Shown here one piece after another: positions 34,117-42,879 of a stretch of DNA of 64,000 bases. The translations under genes were made by a program, and so were the position numbers. The notes beneath the pieces were generated by a model that saw only the letters and a program-made list of their open reading frames with translations, had not been told where the DNA came from and did not search any database. Numbering within the stretch: position 1 is the stretch's first letter; the number at the start of each line of letters is the position of its first letter. Origin of the DNA: JBCCGG01 sp039029395 (GTDB lineage Bacteria; Pseudomonadota; Alphaproteobacteria; Kiloniellales; JAKSDN01); NCBI GenBank assembly GCA_039029395.1, contig JBCCGG010000005.1:62001-126000 (forward strand). Reading direction: 5' to 3'.

Positions 34117-35136
34117 CTAATCCATAGCTCCATCGTACTCGACCCGAAAGCCGCCCTTTAGCCAGGGTGCAATGGCAAGGGCCGGTAGGGTCAGCCGCTC
34201 GGCGAGGAGCTGTCGCGCAAGTACCGCAAGCTTGGCCGGTAGCTCGCCCAACTCATCACGTCGAGCGACCAGATGGATCGTGCGCACCATGCCGGCGAAG
34301 GGTAGCGGGTGCACCTCGAGGCTGTCTCGAGCACGCGGACTATCGAGCAGACACAGCGGCGTGGTGATCGCCCAACCGCCGCACTTCTCCACCATTGCGA
34401 AGACCGAGCGCGAGGCGTCGAACGCGAGCTTGCCGTTCGGACTCACTTGCACCCGGCGCAGGTGCTGTTCGATGCCACGCCCAATCGGCATGGCGGTGCT
34501 GTAGCGCACGAAGGTTAAATCGTCCAGCTGAGCACGGATATCACGCTCGGGCGCCAAGGCGCCTTTGGCACAGACCAGCACGAATGGATCGCGGAGCAGC
34601 CGGTGGACCTCGAAAACCCGTGGATCGCCGGGCGGTTCCGCCGTCACCACGATGTCGGCGCCACGCTCGGCAATCCTGTGCGTCAACTCATCCGACAGGC
34701 CGGAGGATGCGGTGATGAGGCATTGGGGATAGAGGCCGGCCAGGTGTTCCACCAGCTCGGGCGTGATCGAGGCATCCAGGTCGTCGATGATCGCCAGTCG
34801 CAACTCTGGCAAGGCGGATAGGTTGAGCTCCATCAGCTCAACCCGGGCACCGCTTACCGCATTGAGGATCTGATGGGCATGCCGCCGCAACACCGAGCCT
34901 GCCGGCGTCAGACCGAGCGGCCTCGAGGCGCGGTCGAACAGCACGCTGCCCAGCGACTGCTCCAGGCTGGAGATCCGTTGAGAAACGCTCGACTTGCTCG
35001 TGCCCAGGCGTTCGGCGGCGGCAACGATGGAGCCAGCCTCCTCGACCGCCAAGAAAATCCGCAATGCGCGAAGGCTCAGATCCACGGCGCTGTAGTCCCG
35101 GGCGCTGATCCTTCTGCCGTTGTCGTGGCCCGCCAT
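34117..35136 (-). CDS. LysR-family transcriptional regulator
   Basis: 339 aa from ATG 35136, which follows GAGGAGCGGGAG; a longer frame begins at 35202. The helix-turn-helix is LRIFLAVEEAGSIVAAAERLGTSKSSVSQRISSLE and is followed by a periplasmic-binding-protein-like effector domain. It lies between glpD and a histidine kinase gene and is not obviously paired with either. Target and ligand unknown. Confidence 0.9.
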   Translation of the reverse strand: MAGHDNGRRISARDYSAVDLSLRALRIFLAVEEAGSIVAAAERLGTSKSSVSQRISSLEQSLGSVLFDRASRPLGLTPAGSVLRRHAHQILNAVSGARVELMELNLSALPELRLAIIDDLDASITPELVEHLAGLYPQCLITASSGLSDELTHRIAERGADIVVTAEPPGDPRVFEVHRLLRDPFVLVCAKGALAPERDIRAQLDDLTFVRYSTAMPIGRGIEQHLRRVQVSPNGKLAFDASRSVFAMVEKCGGWAITTPLCLLDSPRARDSLEVHPLPFAGMVRTIHLVARRDELGELPAKLAVLARQLLAERLTLPALAIAPWLKGGFRVEYDGAMD

Positions 35137-35230
35137 GGTCTCCCGCTCCTCCGTCAACAAGAGTGGAGCGTCCCGGCGCGGGAGTCGAGAGTCGATCGGC
35201 ACCTGTCGGGTGAAGATGTAGGGGCGCGGC

Positions 35231-37369
35231 TCAGGCGGCCGTGCTGCTCAGCTCCGTCTCCAGAGCCTTGCAGGCCCGGTCCAGCTGGACGTGCATCTCC
35301 TTGACCACCGGCTCGGCCAACTGCAGCGTCTCGTCCCGGCCGAACACTTCGAGCTGCTGGCAGTAGGAGGCGAGCACCTGAGCACCGACCGTGGCGCTGC
35401 TGGATTTGAGGGTATGCGCCGCCTCGCGCAACGCCTCGGGATCGCCGCGAGCGATCGCCTCCTCCAGCGCCGCCAGGAGTTTCTGCGAGCCTTCGATGTA
35501 GAGCCCAATGATCTTCGATACCGTATCGGGCGCGCCGCTGTCTCTAATGCGGCGGATATCTTCAAGGGCCCTTTGGTCAAGCACAGAGGTCGCGCCCTCG
35601 TCACCGCTCTCTTCGGGTGACGCCCTTTCGCCGACGTCGCCCCGCGGCGCGATCCATTGGACCAGCTTGGCCCGGAGCTCCTCGCGCCGGTAGGGCTTGC
35701 TGAGGAAATCATCCATGCCTGCGCCGAAGCAACGCGCCCGGTCCTTCTCGAATGCATTGCCGGTTTGGGCGATGATCGGCAAGCGCGCATCGCTGCTGGT
35801 TTGATCTTCGCGCAGGCGGATCAGGGTGGTTGCCTCGTAGCCATCCATCTCTGGCATTTGGCAGTCCATTAGCACCAGGTCGTAGGCTTTGCGTCCAACC
35901 GCGACCACAGCTTCCAATCCGGTGGTGGCGACATCCACTCGGCAACCTAGGGCCATGAGGTGCTCGCGCGCGACCTCCTGATTGACCGGGTTATCCTCGG
36001 CAAGCAGGATGACTGCGTTCAAACGCTCCAGCTTGCGTTGCGGCTGGTCGTCCTGCGCCTCGACCTGGGGTGGCGCGAGGCCGTCGTTGGATACGCCCAT
36101 GACGTGAAGGATCTGGCCGTGAAGCTCCGATTTGCGAACCGGCTTGGTCAGAAACGCTAGAATCTCGGCGCGCTCGATCTCCTCCTTACTGCTGTTCCGA
36201 CCCATTGAGGTCAGGATCACCAGGCGCGTGTCTCTGGTTCGTGCGTCGGATTTGATTCTTTGCGCCAACTCGATTCCGCTCATGCCGGGCATCATCATGT
36301 CTAGCAGCGCGATGTCGAACGGCTCGCCGCGATCCGAAGCGGCGAAGAGCGCCTGAAGCGCCTGCTCGCCGCTTTCCGCCGCGTCCCAGGACATCTGCCA
36401 TTCATCCAGATAATAGTGAAGGATGTCTCGATTGGTCGCGTTGTCGTCGACCACCAGGACACGCAGGCCCGCCAGATCGACCCCATGGTCGCCTGATTCG
36501 CTGGCTTGCGAGATTGCCTGGTCGAACTGCACCGTAAAAAGGAAGGTACTGCCTTCGCCAACCGCGCTTTCGATTGCCAGGCTGCCGCCCATCATCTCGA
36601 TCAGCTTTAGCGAGATCGACAGACCCAAGCCTGTCCCCCCAAAGCGACGGGTGATGGAGCCGTCGGCTTGCTGGAAAGGTTCGAGGATCTTAAGCTGCAT
36701 TTCCGGCGCGATGCCGATGCCGGTGTCCTTGATCTCGAATGAGACGAATTGGGTGTCGTCACCGCCGTCTTGGCTATTGACCCGAATAACGATCTCACCC
36801 CGCTCGGTGAACTTGATTGCGTTGCCGATCAGATTGGTCAGAATTTGCCGAATGCGGTTCGGGTCGCCGCGCACCCAATGGGGTACGCTGCGGTCGATCA
36901 AATAGACGATCTCCAGGGATTTTCGCTGCGCCGACTCCGCCAAGAGCTCAACCACCTCGGCAACGGTGTCGAGAATGTTGAAGTCGACCAGGTCGAGCTC
37001 CAGCTTACAGGCATCGATCCGGGAAAAGTCCAGAATATCATTGATAATCCGCAGCAGTGCCTCGGCGGATTGGTGGGCGGTCTGCGCGAATTTGCGCTGG
37101 CGATCAGACATTTCGGACTGCAGCAGCAGGTCCGTCATGCCCAAAACACCATTCATGGGCGTGCGAATCTCATGGCTGACGTTGGCGAGAAACTCCGTTT
37201 TCGCGCGGTTCGCGGCCTGGGCGGTCTCGGCGGCTTGCTCGGCATTCTGCTTGGCAATCAGGAGTGCCATCTCGGCGCGCCGACGGTCCATCAGTTGACC
37301 GAACTGGGCGCAATAGCGATCCATCAGGGAGCTACGCCGTTCCGCCGCGCGGCCGTGTTTTCTATACAT
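35231..37369 (-). CDS. Soluble hybrid histidine kinase: HisKA-HATPase-REC-REC-Hpt
   Basis: 712 aa. There is no membrane segment and no sensor domain, only a short helical N-terminus. H66 lies in FLANVSHEIRTPMNGVLG. The ATPase domain has NLIGNAIKFT, DTGIGIAP and GGTGLGLSIS. The first receiver domain has ALLDMMMPGMSG and the second LVLMDCQMPEMDGYEA. An Hpt domain contains AAHTLKSSSATVGAQ. The full phosphorelay on one chain resembles BarA/ArcB-type kinases, with the input probably supplied by a partner protein. The second receiver reads IIAQTGNAFEKD where ALTANA is usual. Confidence 0.9.
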   Translation of the reverse strand: MYRKHGRAAERRSSLMDRYCAQFGQLMDRRRAEMALLIAKQNAEQAAETAQAANRAKTEFLANVSHEIRTPMNGVLGMTDLLLQSEMSDRQRKFAQTAHQSAEALLRIINDILDFSRIDACKLELDLVDFNILDTVAEVVELLAESAQRKSLEIVYLIDRSVPHWVRGDPNRIRQILTNLIGNAIKFTERGEIVIRVNSQDGGDDTQFVSFEIKDTGIGIAPEMQLKILEPFQQADGSITRRFGGTGLGLSISLKLIEMMGGSLAIESAVGEGSTFLFTVQFDQAISQASESGDHGVDLAGLRVLVVDDNATNRDILHYYLDEWQMSWDAAESGEQALQALFAASDRGEPFDIALLDMMMPGMSGIELAQRIKSDARTRDTRLVILTSMGRNSSKEEIERAEILAFLTKPVRKSELHGQILHVMGVSNDGLAPPQVEAQDDQPQRKLERLNAVILLAEDNPVNQEVAREHLMALGCRVDVATTGLEAVVAVGRKAYDLVLMDCQMPEMDGYEATTLIRLREDQTSSDARLPIIAQTGNAFEKDRARCFGAGMDDFLSKPYRREELRAKLVQWIAPRGDVGERASPEESGDEGATSVLDQRALEDIRRIRDSGAPDTVSKIIGLYIEGSQKLLAALEEAIARGDPEALREAAHTLKSSSATVGAQVLASYCQQLEVFGRDETLQLAEPVVKEMHVQLDRACKALETELSSTAA

Positions 37370-37531
37370 GCGTCACCAGAGGCTTCTTGCCGGTAATATT
37401 TAGTGAAGAACAATGAACAGAAATCGCGAAAATTGCGTTAAGTATCAACCCGGTTTACAACTAGCCAGAATATAAGAGAAATGTCGATTTTTAACTATAG
37501 TGCCAATACGCCGAAGCTAATCCTTATAGCC

Positions 37532-38743
37532 TTACGCGCTGAGCACCTTGCGAGAGTTGTCTTCGGCATCACTCGGCACATCGTCGAGAGGATCGGCCAC
37601 GATGTTCTCGTGGGGGAACTCCAGAGTGACACGGGTGCCCTCGCCGATCCCGCTGTGGAGCGAGAACCTACCGCCCATAAGCTCCGTCAAGGCTCGGGCC
37701 AGGGGCAAGCCTAGTCCGGTGCCCTCATACTTGCGATTTAGGCCGCTATCGATTTGCTCGAAGGCCCGGAGCGCGCGCTCGATTTGGTCGCCTGCGATGC
37801 CGACGCCGGTGTCCTCCACGGCAAGAAGGATCGATCCGGCCTCGCTGGCCGTGGCGGTGATCGAGATACGGCCGCCTTTGGGCGTGAATTTCGTCGCGTT
37901 GGACAAGAGGTTTATCAGGACCTGGCAAAGGCGGGTCTCGTCGGCCATGAGATCTGGAAAAGCGTCATCCATTTGGATTTCGATGGTCAGGCCGGCGTCA
38001 CTCGCCCGCACGCCGATCAGCCGAACGACCTTTTGAATCGTTTCCCGCAGATCGAACCGCACGGGCGCCAAAACGATCTTGCCGGTCTCGACCTTCGAGA
38101 CATCGAGAATGTCGTTGATGACCTGGAGCAGATGTTCGGCGCTGCCGTGGATATCCTTGGCATACTCCTGGGTTCGCTCCTCGCCAAGTGGGCCAATGGC
38201 TTGAGTGTACATGATCTCCGAGAAGCCCATGATGGCATTGAGCGGGGTGCGCAGCTCGTGGCTCATGTTGGCCAGGAACTGGGACTTCGCCAAGCTGGCC
38301 TCTCGGGTTTTGTGGAGGACCAGGCGAAGGTTCTCCTCTGTCTCGCTGGCCCGAAGCATGTATTTGACGTGGTATGGCAGGAGCCCGAAATTGACCGGCT
38401 TGGTCAGGAAATCGGTGGCCCCGCAATCGAACGCATGGTCGATCGACTCGATGTCGTGCAGGCCCGTCACCATAAGGACCGGAATATGGGTCGTGAGCGG
38501 ATCGGCACGGAGGCTGGTGCACACGGAAAAGCCGTCAGTGTCGGGCATGACCACGTCCAGAATGACCAACTTTGGCGATAACTCCTTGACCATTCTGAGG
38601 CCGTCGGCGCCATTGGAGCTGTCGACCGTGGCAAAACCCAGACGGTCGAGGGCGGCGCAGGTCATCGACCGATGAACGCCATCGTCATCGATAACCAGGA
38701 TCAACGGGGCATTCCTACCCTCGCCGGCCATTTGATCCGTCAT
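37532..38743 (-). CDS. Receiver-histidine kinase fusion
   Basis: 403 aa. The N-terminal receiver has DD (19-20), phospho-Asp D63 in VILDVVMPDTDGF and K in FLTKPV. HisKA follows with H162 in FLANMSHELRTPLNAIMG, then HATPase (NLLSNATKFTPKGG, DTGVGIAG, GTGLGLPLA). Lacking membrane segments, it probably receives phosphoryl groups at its receiver and resets or relays them through its kinase core. It is 162 nt upstream of the hybrid kinase on the same strand; an AT-rich interval separates them. Confidence 0.9.
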   Translation of the reverse strand: MTDQMAGEGRNAPLILVIDDDGVHRSMTCAALDRLGFATVDSSNGADGLRMVKELSPKLVILDVVMPDTDGFSVCTSLRADPLTTHIPVLMVTGLHDIESIDHAFDCGATDFLTKPVNFGLLPYHVKYMLRASETEENLRLVLHKTREASLAKSQFLANMSHELRTPLNAIMGFSEIMYTQAIGPLGEERTQEYAKDIHGSAEHLLQVINDILDVSKVETGKIVLAPVRFDLRETIQKVVRLIGVRASDAGLTIEIQMDDAFPDLMADETRLCQVLINLLSNATKFTPKGGRISITATASEAGSILLAVEDTGVGIAGDQIERALRAFEQIDSGLNRKYEGTGLGLPLARALTELMGGRFSLHSGIGEGTRVTLEFPHENIVADPLDDVPSDAEDNSRKVLSA

Positions 38744-38903
38744 GCAATCTCTACCAAATTAACCCAACCATAAGCCCGGTCGAGGCCCTTCAAACCACAC
38801 GCTACCGAAACTTGGTTTACGAAATAGCTAAGAGGAATAATGGCTCAACGATGTTAAATTAGCATAAAATTCATATATCTAAGAATACGAACCCGGACCG
38901 AAC

Positions 38904-40556
38904 TCAAGCCCTTTCCCGACCGAAATCGGCTTTCTGGCCGGACCCGTAGCGCCGCAAAGCACCCTTCTCACCGACCGCGTTGGGCCGCTGGAAAATCCAG
39001 TTCTGCCAGGCGGTTAGGCGGCCAAAAATCTTGGTTTCCATGGTCTCTGGCCCGGCGAAGCGGAGATTTGCCTCCAAACCCGTCATGGCGTCGGGAGAGA
39101 AGCTCGCCCGCTCCTCCAGGAAAATCCGGATCTCGTCGTCCCAGTCGATGTCATCGTAAATCGCCGTGACCAACCCCAGCGCTTCGGCCTGCTCAGCATC
39201 CAGCGATTTGCCGGCATTCTCTTGGGCGGCGTCCAAGGACGACGGCTCGCCTAGGAAACGGGTCTCCAGCCGGCTCAAGCCGTTCGACATGGGATGGCGG
39301 CCAAAGTTGGCCTGGTTCAGGACAAGCTCCGCTTCCTGTCGGTTGTCACCCTCGAACTGGCCAAGCGCCATGAAGGCACGGTCCGAGGCAAAGACGAGCT
39401 CCGCCAAAACACCGGCAAAGCAGGCGCCGGGCTCGATCAGTGCCACCAGAGAGCGGGCGGTCAGATCGATCCGTTTAAGGACTCGGGTCCAATAGAGCAG
39501 GACCTCGCGGGCAAGCCAGTGCTCGGCGTAGGCCTCCAAAAAGGCATCATGAGCGCCAGCTTTGGCGGGATCGCCCGCCGTCTTGAAGATCAGCACACCG
39601 ACTTCGGGTTCGTTGAACCGCAGATGCAGGATGGCATCATCCACCTCGCGGGCCGCGCGAAGGGGCCAAAACTGATCACCGAGTACCACCATTTCGGCCA
39701 CGCTGGCCGGCGGCTCGCTGTCCGGCGCCGCGATCTGCAGAGTCGCAAGTCCCTTGCCGCGATCGATCTCGACCCGGACGGTGGAGTAGGTGACGCTTTC
39801 GGTGGCAATCTCGCGTGCAAGGGGCCCAAGTGTAATCCCCCGATCATCAGACGGCCGATCGGAAAGCGCCACCATCTCCTGGATCCGGGCGTTGAGCGTG
39901 GTCTCGAGCTTGCTATTGGGCACGGCTTCGTCGACCAAGCGCCACTCCACCGCGCGTGCGCCCTTGATACCTTCCTCGGTTGCACAGAAGACATCGGCCC
40001 GGTCCCGCCGTACCTTGCGCTTGTCGGTGACCCGCGTGACTCCGCCGGTGCCGGGCAGCACAGCCAACAGAGGCACCTCGGGAAGCGACACGGTCGAGGC
40101 GCCGTCGTCGGTCAAAATGATATGATCGCAGGCCAGCGCCAGCTCGTAGCCGCCGCCGGCACAAGCCCCCGTCACGGCAGCGATGAATTTTTGCTGCGAG
40201 CCTGTGCTGGCATCCTCGATGCCATTGCGGGTCTCGTTCGTGAACTTGCAAAAGTTGACCTTGTGGGCATGGCTCGCGCCGGCCAGCATGCGAATATTCG
40301 CGCCGGCGCAGAAGATATTGTCCTTACCGGAGCGCAGCACCACGACTTTGACCTCCGGGTGCTCGAAACGAAGCCGCTGAACTGCGTCATAAAGCTCAAT
40401 GTCGACACCCAAGTCGTAGGAATTGAGCTTGAGTTCGTAGCCATCGAACAGGCCGCCCTTCTCATCGACATCCATGATGAGGTTCGCAACTTCACCGTCG
40501 GTCTCAATGCGCCAATGGCGGTAGCCCGACGGTTCGGTTTGAAAATCGACGACCAT
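38904..40556 (-). CDS. boxC: Benzoyl-CoA-dihydrodiol lyase (2,3-epoxybenzoyl-CoA dihydrolase)
   Basis: 550 aa, usual length for BoxC. Crotonase-fold segments such as VVLRSGKDNIFCAGANIRML and TGACAGGGYELALACDHI, and the C-terminal WQNWIFQRPNAVGEKGALRRYG, are characteristic of BoxC. The enzyme hydrolytically opens the ring of 2,3-epoxybenzoyl-CoA in aerobic benzoyl-CoA degradation. Neither boxA/boxB nor benzoate-CoA ligase is in the window; only an alpha/beta hydrolase gene lies upstream on the same strand. Confidence 0.93.
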   Translation of the reverse strand: MVVDFQTEPSGYRHWRIETDGEVANLIMDVDEKGGLFDGYELKLNSYDLGVDIELYDAVQRLRFEHPEVKVVVLRSGKDNIFCAGANIRMLAGASHAHKVNFCKFTNETRNGIEDASTGSQQKFIAAVTGACAGGGYELALACDHIILTDDGASTVSLPEVPLLAVLPGTGGVTRVTDKRKVRRDRADVFCATEEGIKGARAVEWRLVDEAVPNSKLETTLNARIQEMVALSDRPSDDRGITLGPLAREIATESVTYSTVRVEIDRGKGLATLQIAAPDSEPPASVAEMVVLGDQFWPLRAAREVDDAILHLRFNEPEVGVLIFKTAGDPAKAGAHDAFLEAYAEHWLAREVLLYWTRVLKRIDLTARSLVALIEPGACFAGVLAELVFASDRAFMALGQFEGDNRQEAELVLNQANFGRHPMSNGLSRLETRFLGEPSSLDAAQENAGKSLDAEQAEALGLVTAIYDDIDWDDEIRIFLEERASFSPDAMTGLEANLRFAGPETMETKIFGRLTAWQNWIFQRPNAVGEKGALRRYGSGQKADFGRERA

Positions 40557-40633
40557 GGCTCCTGGGCCCTTTCAAATCTCGCATAGGAGGCGCGGCACTA
40601 TAGACCTTGAGAATGATCGCCGAAAGCAGAAGA

Positions 40634-40647
40634 TGCGATAAAATGCA
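40634..40647 (-). promoter_or_regulatory. Possible BoxR/BzdR-like half-site pair upstream of boxC
   Basis: TGCG-N6-TGCA at 40634-40647 is one base from the TGCA-N6-TGCA spacing described for BzdR/BoxR operators. It lies about 80 nt upstream of boxC, in the boxC-hydrolase interval. A perfect palindrome, TGAATTATAATTCA, is at 40664-40677, inside the last codons of the hydrolase gene. Confidence 0.25.
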
Positions 40648-40660
40648 TGGATTGGCATTA

Positions 40661-41446
40661 TTATGAATTATAATTCAAGAATGCGCCGATGATGTCCAGT
40701 GTTTCCTCGGGCTGCTCCCTGTGAGGACTATGGCCGCATTTGGGAAGCAGTGAGGTTCTAACCGGTCCACCACAGCGGTCGGCCGCGGTCTCGATCTGGG
40801 CTAATGTCCCGTACTCATCGTCCTCGCCCTGGATAAGCTGCAGGGGCACCGTGATACCCGGCAAGTACCCGGTTAGGTCCCACTGGCGAAACCCGGGATC
40901 GAGCCAGGCCCGGTTCCAGCCCCAAAAGGCACAGTCCACATTGTCGCCGTGATGTTTGGCCAATCGTTGCCGCAGGTCGCCGGATTCGTAGGTCCTTTTG
41001 GCCTCAGCGATCGATGCCAGGCCGGGCGCCTCGGTGAAGAAGTGGGGCGCGATCAGCACCAGACCGCGAAGCCGCACATCGCGCGCGCTGCCGCCGTAAA
41101 TCGCCGCAATCGAAGCGCCGTCAGAATGCCCGATCAAGGCACCCTCTCGAAAACCGATGGTGTCGAGGATCACCGGCAGCACGCGCTCAGCCTCGTCGTG
41201 CATATAGTTCAGGGAACGCGGCACGGCGCAGGGGCTCGACCCGCCATAGCCTTGGCGCGAATAGGCAAAGACCCCATATCCGGTGCGATCCGCCAGGCGG
41301 TCGGGAAAGTCGCGCCACATGGCGACACAGCCCAGCCCCTCGTGAAGCAGCACCAAGGTTGGCGCCTTGTCGGGAGGCGGCCCGATCATCCGGTACTCCA
41401 GCTCGGCCTTGCCCACCCGCAAGAGGCCACGATCGGAAATCGCCAT
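40661..41446 (-). CDS. Alpha/beta-fold hydrolase
   Basis: 261 aa from ATG 41446. The oxyanion segment is LVLLHEGLGCVAMW, the nucleophile serine is in IGHSDGASIA and the catalytic His is in PKCGHSPHREQPEE; the acid is likely the Asp in GEDDEYG. Alpha/beta hydrolases often accompany box clusters as possible thioesterases. Here it lies 104 nt upstream of boxC and may share its transcription. The N-terminus has no signal peptide, so it is cytosolic. Confidence 0.88.
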   Translation of the reverse strand: MAISDRGLLRVGKAELEYRMIGPPPDKAPTLVLLHEGLGCVAMWRDFPDRLADRTGYGVFAYSRQGYGGSSPCAVPRSLNYMHDEAERVLPVILDTIGFREGALIGHSDGASIAAIYGGSARDVRLRGLVLIAPHFFTEAPGLASIAEAKRTYESGDLRQRLAKHHGDNVDCAFWGWNRAWLDPGFRQWDLTGYLPGITVPLQLIQGEDDEYGTLAQIETAADRCGGPVRTSLLPKCGHSPHREQPEETLDIIGAFLNYNS

Positions 41447-41459
41447 GGGGTCGCGCCCG

Positions 41460-42506
41460 CTAGACCAGAGCCTCGCAGACCACCAGCTCAACACTGCCCT
41501 TGCCCTTGAGCGGGACGAAGCCTTTCGACTTGCCACGGCAATGGGCTCGCAGATGCTGCCAGGCGGTACCGCTGACCAGGACCGAGCCGGGGTCGGCCTC
41601 GCTGACGATCCGGGCCGCGATGTTTACCGTATCGCCCCAGATGTCGAAGCCAAACTGGCGCCGCCCGACCACGCCGGCAACCACGGGTCCGAAGTGGATA
41701 CCAACCCTGACGTCCCAGCCGGAGTCCAGCTCATTGGTGGCATCGACCATATCGAGCCCGCAGCGCACACTGGCAAGAACCGGCTCCCATGAGTCCTGGA
41801 ACATGCCGGCGGTCGCCAGGAAGGCATCGCCAACGGTCTTGATCTTTTCCAGCCCATGGGCCTTGGCGATGAGCTCGAACTTCTCCACCAGGGCCTGAAG
41901 ATGGGAGACCACATCCTCCGGGGCATGCTGGTCGCAGTAGGAGGTGAAGTTGACCACGTCGCAGAACAACACCGCGATCTCGTCGAAGCGGCGCGGCGTC
42001 ACCTCATTCTTGGTCTTGAGCTCGTGCACCGCAGCGGCCGGTAGGATGGCATGGAGCAGTTGGTCTGCCCTGCGCTTCTCGTCCTCGATCTGCTGCCGGT
42101 AGCCCTCTTCCTGGTCCTTGAGCCACTTCTTTTCCAGGCTGGCGCCGACCCGCGCCTTGAGCAGCACCGCGTCGAATGGTTTCGGCAGATAGTCCTCAGC
42201 GCCGAGCTCGATGCAGCGCACCACACTTTCGATCTCGTCCAGGGCGGAGATCATGATCACCGGAATATCCCGTAGCGCCATGTCGGCCTTCAGCTGCTCG
42301 AGCACGTCGTAACCGCTGAGCTCGGGCATGGTGATGTCGAGCAAGACTAAATCGAAGGGCCTGGCGCGCAGCTGCTCCAGCGCGTGGCGCCCGTTCTCGG
42401 CTTCCGCGATGTCTTCGTAGCCGTCCCGCTTCAAGCGCCGGGTCAGCGTATAGCGGTTCATCTCGTTGTCGTCGACCACCAGGAGAGCCGGTTGACTAGC
42501 GCTCAT
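41460..42506 (-). CDS. Response regulator with class III adenylate cyclase domain
   Basis: 348 aa from ATG 42506. The N-terminal receiver has VVDDNEMNRYTLTRR and DLVLLDITMPELSGYD. A coiled signalling helix (KKWLKDQEEGYRQQIEDEKR) leads to the cyclase: VLFCDVVNFTSYC supplies the metal Asp residues, KTVGDAFLA the base-recognising Lys, and FDIWGDTVNIAARI the Asp that selects ATP. The output is therefore probably cAMP. It overlaps the single-receiver gene by 11 nt and is the last gene of the sensor cassette. Confidence 0.9.
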   Translation of the reverse strand: MSASQPALLVVDDNEMNRYTLTRRLKRDGYEDIAEAENGRHALEQLRARPFDLVLLDITMPELSGYDVLEQLKADMALRDIPVIMISALDEIESVVRCIELGAEDYLPKPFDAVLLKARVGASLEKKWLKDQEEGYRQQIEDEKRRADQLLHAILPAAAVHELKTKNEVTPRRFDEIAVLFCDVVNFTSYCDQHAPEDVVSHLQALVEKFELIAKAHGLEKIKTVGDAFLATAGMFQDSWEPVLASVRCGLDMVDATNELDSGWDVRVGIHFGPVVAGVVGRRQFGFDIWGDTVNIAARIVSEADPGSVLVSGTAWQHLRAHCRGKSKGFVPLKGKGSVELVVCEALV

Positions 42507-42879
42507 CGGCCCCGCCTCTCTCAAGCTGTGCCGTGATCTTGCCGAGCAAGCGAGCCAAGTCGATCGGCTTGGTATCGTAATCATCGCAGCCGGCCGCCAG
42601 GGCCTTCTCTCGGTCGCCTGCCATGGCATGGGAGGTCAATGCGATCACGGGAATGGCTTGAAGCTCTGGCGCCGCCTTCAGCTCCCGGGTGGCCGCCCAG
42701 CCGTCCAGCACGGGCAGGTTGAGATCCATCAGGATCAAGTCCGGATGCTCCGCGCGGGCCAGAGTCACGGCCTCTCGACCATCCTTGGCGACAATCACCT
42801 CGAAGCCCTTGCGGCCCAAGCGGCGGGTCAGCAGGTAGATGTTGTCCTCGTTATCTTCGGCGTAAAGGATCCTTTTCAT
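42496..42879 (-). CDS. Single-domain response regulator (CheY/DivK-like)
   Basis: 127 aa. Acidic pair AEDNEDN, phospho-Asp in DLILMDLNLPVLDGW, Thr/Ser in ALTSHAM and Lys in DTKPIDL are all present. There is no output domain, so it probably shuttles phosphoryl groups between the hybrid kinase encoded immediately upstream (4-nt overlap) and the receiver-cyclase. Confidence 0.93.
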   Translation of the reverse strand: MKRILYAEDNEDNIYLLTRRLGRKGFEVIVAKDGREAVTLARAEHPDLILMDLNLPVLDGWAATRELKAAPELQAIPVIALTSHAMAGDREKALAAGCDDYDTKPIDLARLLGKITAQLERGGADER

